Part shown: positions 30,211 through 37,938 of the stretch, piece by piece | Numbering within the stretch: position 1 is the stretch's first letter | Layout of the letters: each line of letters begins with the position of its first letter | NCBI RefSeq assembly: GCF_044762665.1 | Contig: NZ_JBIWES010000006.1 | Location: forward strand, 238,713 to 302,712 | DNA: 64,000 nt | Source: Peribacillus frigoritolerans_B | GTDB lineage: Bacteria > Bacillota > Bacilli > Bacillales > DSM-1321 | Direction of reading: 5' to 3' | Translations under genes and position numbers: made by a program | The notes under the pieces: generated by a model | Told to the model about the DNA's origin: nothing | Database searches by the model: none | The model's input: the letters and a program-made list of their open reading frames with translations, nothing else

Positions 30211-31602
30211 TTAAATGAGGAACATTGCGACAATCGTAGTCACTGCTAAACCAATGGTTACCGGAAGCAGATTCCGGCGGGCAAGTTCAAAGGGACTGAC
30301 GTTACATATGGCAGCGGCTGGTATCAGTGCCCATGGAATCAGGGTACCTCCACCAACCCAAATCGCGGTTATTTGCCCGAGTGCAGTCAAGGTGGCAGTT
30401 CCGCTTCCGATTGCCGTGCCAAAAAGTTTGGCGACAGATCCCGCTAAAGAAATGCCTGAAAAGCCCGATCCATCCAAGCCAGTGATGGCACCGATGCCCG
30501 TTAATGTGACGGCTGCTATTTCTTTCGTTAAAGGAACGGAGGCAGCTAAGGCGGCACCGAGGTCATTGACGATGCCGAGGGATGTTTTTGGTAAGTAGTC
30601 ACCGATGATCTGATTGAATCCAGAATCACCTAAATAGAAGAATGCGGCGATCGGAATGACGGGTCCGAATACTTTGAAGCCAAATTGAAACCCCTGAATC
30701 AAATAGGCCGTTGATTTTTCAAGTCCTTGTTGTTTATGTGCGACAAGGGATAAAACCAACAGAATGAATACGGCTGTACCGCCAACCAACGCCGTTGCAT
30801 CTCCGCCTTGCAATTTCAAAATCGACAATGCCACAACATCCAACAGAAAGGCAATCGGAATGAAAACGGCAAAAAACTTCTTTTGTGCCAGTGTTAGCAA
30901 ATCTTCACTGATTGTTTGATCTTGGACAAGTCCCTCATTATCCGCAGGCTGGATTCTTCCAAGCTTCATATCCCGCTTTAAAAGGATAAAGGCGGAGAGG
31001 GTGGTGACGACCCCCATTGTAATGACAAGGGGGATGCTCGCAGCAATGACATCACCGACTGGTATGGAAGCCGCATCACCCGTTAGCTTAGGGGCAGCCT
31101 GAATGATGAAATCCCCCGATAATGCTATTCCGTGACCAAAAAGGTTCATCGCCATCGCCACTCCGAGTGCAGGTAAACCAGCCCGTAAAGCAACGGGAAG
31201 CAGAACAGCCCCAAGTAAGGCAACGGCAGGTGATGGCCAGAAAAACCAGGAAATCATCATCATGACGATTCCGATTACCCAAAAGGCAAGTGTAGGATTT
31301 TTAATGAATTTTGCAAACGGTGCAATCATGACATCATTAATGCCCGACTTCGTTAAAACCGTACTCATGGCAACGATTATGGAAATGATTAATATCGTGG
31401 ACATTAATTCCGTGATTGCGAAAATGAAGCTGTTGAATATCCCGCTTATGGAAGAGGCTAAACTGCCTGTAGCCACTAAAGCCAAAAGGAAAATACCAAT
31501 TATGCAGATGAGGGTAGTATCACGACGTTTTACCATAAACCCGATTATCAATGCAATAAAAACAACATAAATCCAATGGAGTGCCGTTAATTCCATCTCC
31601 AT
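30211..31602 (-). CDS. Multi-span permease, ion-transporter superfamily type
   Basis: A 463-residue, very hydrophobic protein with about 11-12 membrane spans and glycine-rich re-entrant stretches (such as GIGAITGLDGSGFSG and GSGTATLTALGQ), features of GntP/CitM-like organic-acid or sodium-coupled permeases. A central polar loop lies near residues 220-240. On the minus strand GAGGGGG about 7 bases before ATG 31602 supports the start. It stands alone, facing away from its neighbours, with no linked enzyme. Its substrate cannot be told from the sequence. It is probably unrelated to the peptide locus. Confidence 0.7.
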   Translation of the reverse strand: MEMELTALHWIYVVFIALIIGFMVKRRDTTLICIIGIFLLALVATGSLASSISGIFNSFIFAITELMSTILIISIIVAMSTVLTKSGINDVMIAPFAKFIKNPTLAFWVIGIVMMMISWFFWPSPAVALLGAVLLPVALRAGLPALGVAMAMNLFGHGIALSGDFIIQAAPKLTGDAASIPVGDVIAASIPLVITMGVVTTLSAFILLKRDMKLGRIQPADNEGLVQDQTISEDLLTLAQKKFFAVFIPIAFLLDVVALSILKLQGGDATALVGGTAVFILLVLSLVAHKQQGLEKSTAYLIQGFQFGFKVFGPVIPIAAFFYLGDSGFNQIIGDYLPKTSLGIVNDLGAALAASVPLTKEIAAVTLTGIGAITGLDGSGFSGISLAGSVAKLFGTAIGSGTATLTALGQITAIWVGGGTLIPWALIPAAAICNVSPFELARRNLLPVTIGLAVTTIVAMFLI

Positions 31603-31873
31603 GATCCGTCCCCCTCATAAATGTGCCTAGTTACAGATTATGAGGGAGGTACGGGGTGGTGAGTTGTTTCAAAAATTTAAAGGCTTATCTTATTTTCAAC
31701 TTATGGTGTAGATATCGAGTTTAAGATGAGATTACTGGGTCAAAGTGTTTTTTCTTTTACTTAAGACTTAGTTGAAATAGAGGAATGTTGTATAAGATAA
31801 TGCTAGTAAACTAAAGGGGCAGGTACTTAAAGAAATTCGTATTTTTTATATAAACTATATTTGGTAATATATT
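31603..31873. other. Non-coding stretch
   Basis: AT-rich DNA upstream of the permease. It should contain that gene's promoter on the minus strand, but I cannot fix one. No small gene with a ribosome site was found. Confidence 0.5.
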
Positions 31874-31913
31874 AAAAAAAGTGCCTTGATCAAGTACTGG
31901 ATCAAAGCACTTT
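31874..31913 (-). terminator. Terminator of the Cys/His-rich gene
   Basis: Read on the minus strand, AAAGTGCTTTGATC pairs with GATCAAGGCACTTT across a 6-8 base loop with one G-T pair, followed by a T run. It lies about 20 bases past the stop of the repeat protein gene. Confidence 0.8.
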
Positions 31914-31932
31914 CCATTTAACAAACTACCAT

Positions 31933-32199
31933 TTACCAAAAGTTATCAAAGCAGTGTTTCTTCTTACAACAAATAAAGTGATGGTCATCATTGCAGCATT
32001 TTTTCTTACAAAAATCAAAGTGATGGTCATCATCGCAGCGTTTTTTCTTACAAAAATCAAAGTGATGGTCATCATCGCAGCATTTTTTCTTACAACAATC
32101 ATCGTGTTTCTTATGATCACATTTGTTATGATTTTTATATGTGGTATCTACAAAAGGTTTACAATGTGGAATAGGATTAAACGGGTTTATTTTAATCAC
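31933..32199 (-). CDS. Small Cys/His-rich repeat protein
   Basis: A protein of about 88 residues built largely from a 14-residue repeat of the form CDDDHHFDFCKKKR, with a shorter Asn/Pro-rich N-terminus. Dense His, Asp and paired Cys suggest metal binding; similar low-complexity Cys/His proteins occur in Bacillus spore outer layers. The DNA repeat is 42 bases, an exact codon multiple. The GTG at 32199 lies inside its own AGAGGTGATT Shine-Dalgarno sequence, so true initiation may be a few codons later at a weak start; I cannot decide. It has its own terminator. Function is not recognised. Confidence 0.65.
   Translation of the reverse strand: MIKINPFNPIPHCKPFVDTTYKNHNKCDHKKHDDCCKKKCCDDDHHFDFCKKKRCDDDHHFDFCKKKCCNDDHHFICCKKKHCFDNFW
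31975..32100 (-). repeat. Three tandem 42-bp units inside the Cys/His-rich gene
   Basis: Units begin at 31975, 32017 and 32059 and differ by only one or two bases. They encode the 14-residue repeat, and a decayed fourth copy flanks them. Near-identity suggests recent expansion by slippage or recombination. Confidence 0.95.
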
Positions 32200-32563
32200 C
32201 TCTTTTTTATTTTCAAGTTATTTTATTCATTAATAGAAAAAAAGTTTGTACAATATAGTATAAATAGTGAAAATAAGGCTATAAAAACAGCCTAAATCTA
32301 CTGGTTTATAGCCGTTTTTAAGAATTTGATAGTTTTAAACAAAAAGGGTTTGAAGTAATATTAGAAAATGAACTTCTTAAACTTTTTTAAACAATTTTCT
32401 TGAACGCTCCTGTTAGTTCTAAAAGAAGGAAAAATCCACTTACATCACTATACAGCTAATTTTTTAAAGAAAAAGAGCGTTAACCCTTTTGGTCAACACT
32501 CTAAAATCGATTTAACATACATTAATAACTAATACATGACCATGCCAAGCGTAAATTTCAATA
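32200..32563. other. Non-coding stretch with weak hairpins
   Basis: No gene is seen. GGCTATAAA (32277-32285) pairs with TTTATAGCC (32305-32313) before a T-rich run. An imperfect hairpin at about 32469-32507 with an A/T tail could end the minus-strand remnants to its right. Confidence 0.4.
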
Positions 32564-32766
32564 TCAATCTTCCTTTTCTACTTCATATAAATCGTGTTTA
32601 CCAATATAAATAGGGCCGTTTGCATAATCAATTCTGATTGGCCATTCATACGGAACGGATAAACGGCTTGCTATACACCTCTCCAAAATTTACTCGAATC
32701 GGTTTCAAAATCTTGAAACCCTTTTAATAGTTCTTTATATGACGCACCGTCAAATTGTATATTCAT
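32564..32766 (-). pseudogene. Frameshifted small gene of unknown family
   Basis: The minus strand starts with ATG 32766 after GAGGTTACAG and reads about 31 residues (MNIQFDGASYKELL...) to a stop. The adjacent frame continues with ASRLSVPYEWPIRIDYANGP and on to a stop at 32564. The natural joining of the two halves points to one frameshifted gene of about 65 residues. I do not recognise the family. Its start overlaps the stop of the gene before it (TAAATG), so the two once formed an operon. Confidence 0.55.
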
Positions 32767-32943
32767 TTACTGTAACCTCATGAAAGCCATTTGTCTAATT
32801 TCAAACTCTGTTGCTTTTTCCATTTCTTATCCAGTTGCCTCTTCGATAATGGTTCCTGGCGGGGGTAAAATAGTGTAGATATTATCTACTTCTTCTCCCG
32901 TTTCTTGTGCGGTGATCAATTTATTCCGAATCCGATTAAGCAT
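32767..32943 (-). pseudogene. Small gene with an in-frame stop
   Basis: The minus strand starts with ATG 32943 after a GGAG site and encodes MLNRIRNKLITAQETGEEVD and so on to a TAA after about 38 codons. The same frame then continues for another 18 codons (EMEKATEFEIRQMAFMRLQ) to a second stop that overlaps the next start. This looks like a single nonsense mutation in a gene of about 57 residues. Family unknown. Confidence 0.5.
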
Positions 32944-33186
32944 AAAGTCGACTCCTAATGGATTTCATCTATTATATATAAGTCTATCGAGCCGCGTAAA
33001 CAAAATACTCTTCATGTTTAAACTAATGCACCCGACAGTTAATGTACAATTCTTCACACAATTTCGTCTACCCCATATTTTATAAGTTGTTCAATTTATC
33101 TAGGTTTTGGTTTTTGTTCTTCTGTACTTACACGGCTTAGAGTCGTCGCCGGCAGGAGTAAAGATGGGAAGTAGAGAGTAGGTTGT

Positions 33187-33350
33187 ATGTATAAACGGAG
33201 TGAAGGGGATGAGAAAGAGATAGAAAATAAAAAGAATAGTAGCTTGAAGATAAAAAAGTGGGAAGTCGGAAAAAGCAAAAAAATGTGTATGATGTGAAAA
33301 TTATAGAGGCTGTAGAACCCATACCTGAACCAATAGAAATGAATATATAA
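33187..33350 (+). pseudogene. Small ORF split by a one-base slip in an A7 run
   Basis: ATG 33187 opens a frame (MYKRSEGDEKEIENKK...) that reaches a run of seven A and then stops. Adding one A gives a continuous protein of about 54 residues ending NVYDVKIIEAVEPIPEPIEMNI-stop at 33350. The acidic and proline tail resembles small proteins coded beside DUF4183 genes in Bacillus, from memory. The ribosome site is poor. It may be a pseudogene, a phase-variable gene or a sequencing error. Confidence 0.45.
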
Positions 33351-33426
33351 GTGTAAGGGAGATACAGAACAAGTACAGAGAATTTCGGAGCATCATTATC
33401 CAAAAAGGAGGGTTTAATAGTAAGTT

Positions 33427-33834
33427 ATGACTAAGAAATTAATTGGTTATCATAGCATGTACCAGCAACAAAAGAAAACAGGATTGTATAATAAAAATAG
33501 TTGTATATCACCAAGTCCGCCAAGAGGTTGTCCAAATATTTATCCAGTGAGGGAAAACCCAAATCCAATTAACATTTTAAAGGTAAAAACTTTTCAATAT
33601 ACTGCAATCTCTGACGGTATAAAAAGGGTTTATACCAATCAAGATGGAGTATTAAAATACGGAAGCTCTGGGATTCTTAATCCAAACAGCGTATCTTATA
33701 TAAACTTATTTATAAATGGAATATTACAGCCAAATATAAATTACATCGTAGAAAAGGGAAAACTTACATTCTCTAACGATTTACCCCTATCTGGATCCCC
33801 TATTATTCTTCAATTTGTAATAATTTATGGATAA
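33427..33834 (+). CDS. DUF4183 family protein
   Basis: A 135-residue protein whose C-terminal two-thirds carries the DUF4183 pattern: VSYINLFINGILQP, NYIVEKGKLTF and a hydrophobic end PIILQFVI. The N-terminus is basic and proline-rich without a signal peptide. DUF4183 proteins are common in Bacillus spore-surface loci, often near collagen-like proteins; that is family knowledge. AAGGAGG at 33404-33410 lies 16 bases before ATG 33427, farther than usual, but an in-frame stop just upstream excludes an earlier start. It faces a second DUF4183 gene across a shared terminator. Confidence 0.8.
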   Translation: MTKKLIGYHSMYQQQKKTGLYNKNSCISPSPPRGCPNIYPVRENPNPINILKVKTFQYTAISDGIKRVYTNQDGVLKYGSSGILNPNSVSYINLFINGILQPNINYIVEKGKLTFSNDLPLSGSPIILQFVIIYG

Positions 33835-33868
33835 AGAAAAAGTGGAAGTTCTTGCGCATCCAATGAAC

Positions 33869-33908
33869 AAAATGCCGGACAATCACCAATTGATTACCGG
33901 CATTTTTT
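33869..33908. terminator. Bidirectional terminator between the two DUF4183 genes
   Basis: AAAATGCCGG (33869-33878) and CCGGCATTTT (33897-33906) are perfect arms with flanking A and T runs, lying between two convergent genes. Confidence 0.9.
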
Positions 33909-33927
33909 CATTGGCAAATCATGAGGA

Positions 33928-34212
33928 TTAGTTGACTACAACTTCAACAACAATTGGAGTTGCAGCATCAAGTGCATCGCCACCTGGAATAGTTATAGTA
34001 GTAGTAGTAAGGGTTGAGGTATCAGCTGTTTGAATCTGAGCATTTATATATAAAATATAATAAGCAAATGACCCTGGAAATGCGGTTACAGCTGCACCTG
34101 CATCATCCGTAAAGGTTGTTGCTGCAATTGCAAAAGTCGCACCTGTACCTGTACCATCTCCTATTGTGGCAGTGAATTTTCTGGAAGCCATAAAAGGTTT
34201 AATTATTGCCAT
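33928..34212 (-). CDS. DUF4183 family protein (short, Thr/Ala-rich)
   Basis: A 94-residue protein with a Thr/Ala/Gly-rich middle and the DUF4183-like tract SFAYYILYINAQIQ, then a TTTTITIPGG turn and the hydrophobic terminal VVEVVVN. On the minus strand GAAGGGGGTGG before ATG 34212 is a strong ribosome site. It has no signal peptide. It converges with the other DUF4183 gene and shares its terminator, and a role in the spore outer surface is inferred from family. The two proteins are only distantly alike. Confidence 0.75.
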   Translation of the reverse strand: MAIIKPFMASRKFTATIGDGTGTGATFAIAATTFTDDAGAAVTAFPGSFAYYILYINAQIQTADTSTLTTTTITIPGGDALDAATPIVVEVVVN

Positions 34213-34331
34213 TTATATCCACCCCCTTCTTTTTTAATATACGTTTTTTTTCAGACATTCCTTAAGAGCTTGTCCGTCCCCCTGTTAATTATTTTATTTC
34301 ATACTTCGAATTAGGGAACGGCAAGTTTGAC

Positions 34332-34375
34332 TTTTCTTATGGAGCTAACCTGCCCTTTTTAGTTCCATAAGAAAA
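34332..34375. repeat. Palindromic hairpin repeat
   Basis: Arms 34332-34348 and 34359-34375 (17 bases, one mismatch) enclose CCTGCCC. The core ATGGAGCTAA...TTAGTTCCAT resembles the outer part of the repeat at 59774-59808. It abuts the broken 3' end of the next minus-strand gene, so it may mark an insertion or deletion point or act as a terminator. Confidence 0.6.
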
Positions 34376-34750
34376 TCAGCAAAAACCTTTAATAGAAAAA
34401 AACTGCTTAATAACCTTCCAGAATTCCTGTATAGTTTCAGCCTTTTCATAGAATGAACCTACTAGGTTACTGAATACATCAGGAACCCAATGTCTACGAA
34501 ATTTGCTTTTTTTTAAAGAGTTTTCTTGGGTTTTAATGGCCGGACACTTCTTGGACTCTTTCACAGGGGGCTTGCCGGACATTTCTTCTTTCACAGGTTG
34601 AATAATGATGGCATTGGCTGTTTGCATCATATCTTTTTTTCTCTTCATTGGTACTTGGCGGGTCATACCAAGGTCTTCAAGTTTTTTCATTAAACGTTGA
34701 ACTGTTTTATAAGAGACTTCAAGCTTATTTGCAATTGTATTCTTACACAT
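34376..34750 (-). pseudogene. Fragment of a helix-turn-helix protein
   Basis: A 124-residue frame beginning in a winged helix-turn-helix-like segment (NKLEVSYKTVQRLMKKLEDLG). It continues through a basic linker to the conserved block HWVPDVFSNLVGSFYEKAET, which is shared with the gene at 36816. After VIKQ the sequence departs into a short unrelated tail at the hairpin repeat, while the other copy continues for about 65 more residues. It therefore appears 3'-truncated and probably lacks its N-terminus as well. The family occurs in Bacillus plasmids and mobile regions. Not likely functional. Confidence 0.6.
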
Positions 34751-34991
34751 TTAGCTCACACCGAAATTTGCTTGCAGCTGTGAAAGAAGAAAAAGTAGAT
34801 TGAAAAGTTCGCCTTTTTTATTTATTCGTCACAAAAACGGCTTATCAATTGCAGGGTAGTTTCCTGTATTTATCCAGTTGGGAATTTGTTAAGACAAAAT
34901 CAGCTGCAGACATATTTTACTGTATAATTTGGTAATACTTACTTAAATTTACTTTTATAGTAAAATGTTAAACGGAGGGGAGGTTATTATA

Positions 34992-35440
34992 TTGAAGTTG
35001 AAAAGGTCATTATTTATAACAGCATTAGGTTTATCAATACTAGGTTCTGCTACGGGGGCAAGTGCAGCTGAAACTGAAGGTCTGGTAAATTCGCAAGAAT
35101 CATCATTTACTCAAGAACCAGATGGTACAGGTAGTACCATCCTAGCAAAGAATAAAGTCCGTATGAGTTTAAGTACATACAACCCAATTTTATCGACTAA
35201 TTATGCAGTCGCTAAATCATCTTCTGATAAGATACAGGACTATATTTACGCACGAGCTAAAACCTTTAATGGTGATGGTTCTTTAAAACTAAATCGGCAA
35301 GTTCTACAAAGACGGACTATATTGGAGTTAAAACATTGAACGATTCAATATACTTCAGGAATGATTTTGCTATTGGGACTCATACTTTTAAACTTAAAGG
35401 GTATAAAACTGTTAATGGTCAAACAAAGGCCTATTGGTAA
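34992..35440 (+). pseudogene. Frameshifted secreted protein
   Basis: TTG 34992, 8 bases after GGAGGGGAGG, starts a clear signal peptide (MKLKRSLFITALGLSILGSA, cleavage near AxA). About 100 residues follow before the frame ends at 35339. From the run near 35285 the next frame continues without break as KSASSTKTDYIGVKTLNDSI and on to AYW-stop at 35440, in the same compositional style. A single-base indel near 35285 therefore splits a secreted protein of about 148 residues. I do not know the family. Confidence 0.7.
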
Positions 35441-35460
35441 TTGGTAGTAGAAAAATAATG

Positions 35461-35490
35461 AAGAGATATGCTCATTGCATATCTCTTTTA
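35461..35490 (+). terminator. Intrinsic terminator
   Basis: AAGAGATATGC (35461-35471) pairs perfectly with GCATATCTCTT (35477-35487) over a 5-base loop and runs into T residues. It ends the secreted-protein gene. Confidence 0.9.
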
Positions 35491-35510
35491 ATTAGGAGAA
35501 GATTGGTTTT

Positions 35511-36476
35511 ATGAAAAAATACTACATAGCTGCGTTATCTGTTTTGATATTGCTTGGGGTTTTTTACTGGTTTTATGCTTCATCTCCACTTAAAGAATTA
35601 AGATTAAGCACGTCTAATAATGATGATATTGAAAAAGAAAGCAAAGAAACGAATGCGGCTGAGTATGGTTCGGTTGGGTATGGTTTGATAGATTTGAATG
35701 GTAAATTTATCGATGAAGGAAGTGCACTTAATAGTAAAAACAATGAAGTGACAGTTGTTGCCTCAGTAGACAATGACATTGATGAGGACAGAAAGTATGC
35801 TTTACTTATTTTTGAAGATTATAAACAAGTAAATTTCAAAGCTGAAAATAAGGAGCAGGAAGTAAATAAATTTTTCTTTGATGCGAAACCTAACACCTCC
35901 ATAAACTTCAAAGTTTCTGTTCCCATTCGTTCCGATTCCAGTGAATTGACTTTTGTAATCGTTCAAAAGCCAGAGTATAAATTGAAGGAGCTCGACCTAA
36001 ATAGGGCAGGGATTTTAGAACAAGTTTTAAGTATGCGGTATTCCATCAACAAAGCTGACAGCGGGAAAGATGCAATAAAAGTAAAGCAAGTAAAACCTGA
36101 TGCTATTGTAAAGGATGGATTCAATGAAAATATATCTATCACAAATAGTCAGGAAAAGTTGCAATCAATTATGACTGAAAAAGAAGGCAAGGAACTTAAG
36201 TTCTCTGCCGGAAATGAGACAAATGCTGAGATCAGATATGCAATCATAGCTTTAAAAGATTGGGAACAAGTTGCAGTTAGAGATAACACAGACGTCTTAT
36301 ATACCACTGTTCCACCAGAAACTAGACATCTTTTTGATTTTAATCTACCCAACGTTGAAAGAGAAAATAATTTCCAACTCATCGCCTTCCCATTTCCTTA
36401 TGAAGTAAATGCTGATAATTATGAGAGTCAACAAACTTTTGGTTCCTTTAGAGTTGTTATTCAAAATAAAGAATAA
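35511..36476 (+). CDS. Membrane-anchored extracytoplasmic protein, unknown
   Basis: A 321-residue protein with one N-terminal membrane span (residues 5-24) and a positive start, so the rest should lie outside the cell. The external part seems to hold two similar beta-rich halves: residues 65-150 and 215-315 both have a pattern like YALLxFxDYKQV / YAIIALKDWEQV followed by a late FxLIVFPxP-like strand. No catalytic motif or lipobox is visible. AGGAG at 35494-35498 is 12 bases before ATG 35511. A tiny membrane gene follows 27 bases later. Function unknown. Confidence 0.7.
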   Translation: MKKYYIAALSVLILLGVFYWFYASSPLKELRLSTSNNDDIEKESKETNAAEYGSVGYGLIDLNGKFIDEGSALNSKNNEVTVVASVDNDIDEDRKYALLIFEDYKQVNFKAENKEQEVNKFFFDAKPNTSINFKVSVPIRSDSSELTFVIVQKPEYKLKELDLNRAGILEQVLSMRYSINKADSGKDAIKVKQVKPDAIVKDGFNENISITNSQEKLQSIMTEKEGKELKFSAGNETNAEIRYAIIALKDWEQVAVRDNTDVLYTTVPPETRHLFDFNLPNVERENNFQLIAFPFPYEVNADNYESQQTFGSFRVVIQNKE

Positions 36477-36503
36477 GATTATTAACGGAAAGGAAGAATC
36501 GGA

Positions 36504-36689
36504 TTGTCTACTATAATTAATATATTAGGTTTCGTGGGTATTATCGGATTTATAGTTTTTTTAGCAATAGCAAAAACTATAAAAGATAAATCTAAAAGGG
36601 GAGTTGGTTTTATTAGTGAAATCACTTTCCCCGATAAGAGGTCTGGATTACCAGGCCTTTTTTTGTTCCTTACTTATACAGCATTGTAA
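36504..36689 (+). CDS. Very small membrane protein, possibly truncated
   Basis: A 61-residue frame from TTG 36504, behind GGAAAGGAAG. It has a hydrophobic segment at residues 5-24, a basic patch and a short second hydrophobic end. Its last 18 codons run through a strong terminator hairpin, which is unusual and suggests that the original gene was cut and now reads into downstream DNA. It may be a partner of the preceding protein. Low certainty that it is functional. Confidence 0.4.
   Translation: MSTIINILGFVGIIGFIVFLAIAKTIKDKSKRGVGFISEITFPDKRSGLPGLFLFLTYTAL
36636..36664 (+). terminator. Terminator inside the end of the small membrane gene
   Basis: AAGAGGTCTGG (36636-36646) pairs with CCAGGCCTTTT (36651-36661) through a 4-base loop, with two G-T pairs and a 7-base T run. 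It overlaps coding sequence. Confidence 0.8.
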
Positions 36690-36815
36690 GACGAGTCAAA
36701 AATCAAAAGGAGAATTCATATACCCTTTTACAAGTTTTCAATAAGAAGGACTCCTCAATACAGTAAAAGTTCGTCTTATTAAAGTGAATTCTTCCAACTA
36801 TCCTGCTTCTTATGT

Positions 36816-37298
36816 TCAATTAAAGCTGTGCATAAACTCTTCATCAAAGTAAAATTCATTCATAAGCTTATTCACAATCCCATTAAAGTAAGCAAATGGT
36901 CCTTTATGCATCTTAACTCGACTCTTAACCTTCATAGCAAATTCCTTAAAAGCTTTGGTTCCGATTTCTATTTCCTGTTTACCTGTGAATGCTCTTTTGT
37001 TAGCAGAATAATCAACCACTCTATTACACTGCTTAATAACCTTCCAGAATTCCTGTACAGTTTCAGCTTTTTCGTAGAAAGAACCAACTAGGTTACTAAA
37101 TACACTCGGAACCCAATGAGCTACAAAATTCGCTTGTTTTAAAGAGTTTTTTAGAGAATTATCCACATGAGAGAATTGAGCAACGGCTTTACGTTTATTG
37201 TTTTTAATATTTTGTTTTAAGAAAGAAGTAGCTGATTTAATGGCTGGTCTTCTAGTGTCTTTTAGAAAAAGGGGTTGCTTGATTAAATTAACCATCAA
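36816..37298 (-). pseudogene. Helix-turn-helix family protein, N-terminally truncated copy
   Basis: A 160-residue frame sharing the block HWVPSVFSNLVGSFYEKAET with the fragment at 34376. Unlike that copy it keeps the C-terminal 65 residues (through YFDEEFMHSFN), but it lacks the DNA-binding N-terminal segment and begins at an ATG without a clear ribosome site. The two copies therefore preserve opposite ends of one protein family. The family is common near plasmid or phage genes in Bacillus. It is probably a remnant, although the frame is intact. Confidence 0.55.
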
Positions 37299-37306
37299 TT
37301 TATGCT

Positions 37307-37334
37307 AAAAAACTACCCTGTTTGGTAGTTTTTT
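37307..37334. terminator. Perfect 11-bp bidirectional terminator
   Basis: AAAAAACTACC (37307-37317) and GGTAGTTTTTT (37324-37334) are exact arms around a 6-base loop, with A and T tails on both sides. Confidence 0.88.
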
Positions 37335-37360
37335 AGTTACTGAACGGTAACAATACGAAT

Positions 37361-37929
37361 ATGATTGAACAATTAAAAGCTTTAACACCAAAAATTTTAC
37401 CACCAGGGTGTGATTTTTTTGATTAACAAAAAGAAGCAATAAGGGCGGAGGGTTCAATTGATATAGTTGCAGGTCCAGGATCTGGTAAGACTACTGTTCT
37501 AATTGCTAAGTGTGGCCTACTATTGAACAAAATAGCTAAGAGTGATAAAGGGATATGTCTTATTACGCATACAAATGTTGCAGTAGATGAGATTAGGACA
37601 GGTTTAGCAAAAATGGGGATGAATGATATAGAATACCCTAACTTTATTGGAACAATTCAGGAGTTCTTTAATAATTTTTTTGCAAAGAAAGCATTCCAAA
37701 AAAATGATTTTAGGAGAAAAGAATTTTAGGAGAAAAGAATTTTAGGGTGTTAGATGATGAAGAATATCAAGAGAAGTTTTCTGAGCTTTTTGATTAAAGG
37801 AAACCTGATTGGTATAATACGTATAATCCAAAAGTAAACAAATGGAATCCGAAAATTTTAATCACTGATGATTTTTCATACAGTATTGTTAGTGATGTAA
37901 AGAATACAATTAAGAGTCCTTTCAATTAA
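37361..37929 (+). pseudogene. UvrD/Rep-type helicase remnant
   Basis: The frame from ATG 37361 has a stop at 37424 but continues QKEAIRAEGSIDIVAGPGSGKTT, a UvrD-like Q motif region and Walker A. Next come motif Ia (LITHTNVAVDEI) and NFIGTIQEFFNNFFA, the pattern of UvrD-like helicases, including ones linked to phage-defence genes. After about residue 110 the frame breaks at an A7 run and a 16-bp tandem duplication. Pieces LDDEEYQEKFSELFD and RKPDWYNTYNPKVNKWNPKI follow in shifted frames, with a second 16-bp duplication at the end. At least four lesions are visible and the gene is dead. The helicase core after motif Ia is missing. Confidence 0.8.
37708..37739 (+). repeat. 16-bp perfect tandem duplication
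   Basis: TTTTAGGAGAAAAGAA occurs at 37708-37723 and again at 37724-37739. The unit is not a multiple of three and shifts the helicase frame. Confidence 0.97.
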
Positions 37930-37938
37930 GAGTCCTTT
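37907..37938 (+). repeat. Second 16-bp perfect tandem duplication
   Basis: CAATTAAGAGTCCTTT occurs at 37907-37922 and again at 37923-37938. It separates the helicase remnant from the open frame that follows. Confidence 0.97.

Noticed and set aside
30215..30598. 127-codon plus-strand frame opposite the permease gene
   Set aside because: It is a shadow of the GC-richer permease gene; the minus-strand product has clear membrane spans and a strong ribosome site.
31975..32100. Regular direct repeats that look a little like a CRISPR array
   Set aside because: The units are contiguous 42-bp repeats with no unique spacers and they encode a 14-residue protein repeat in frame.
31926..32120. Alternative minus-strand frame through the same 42-bp repeats (Val/Arg/Met-rich)
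   Set aside because: It lacks a good ribosome site. The Cys/His/Asp frame has the AGAGGTGATT site, the better start region and a matching stop before the terminator.
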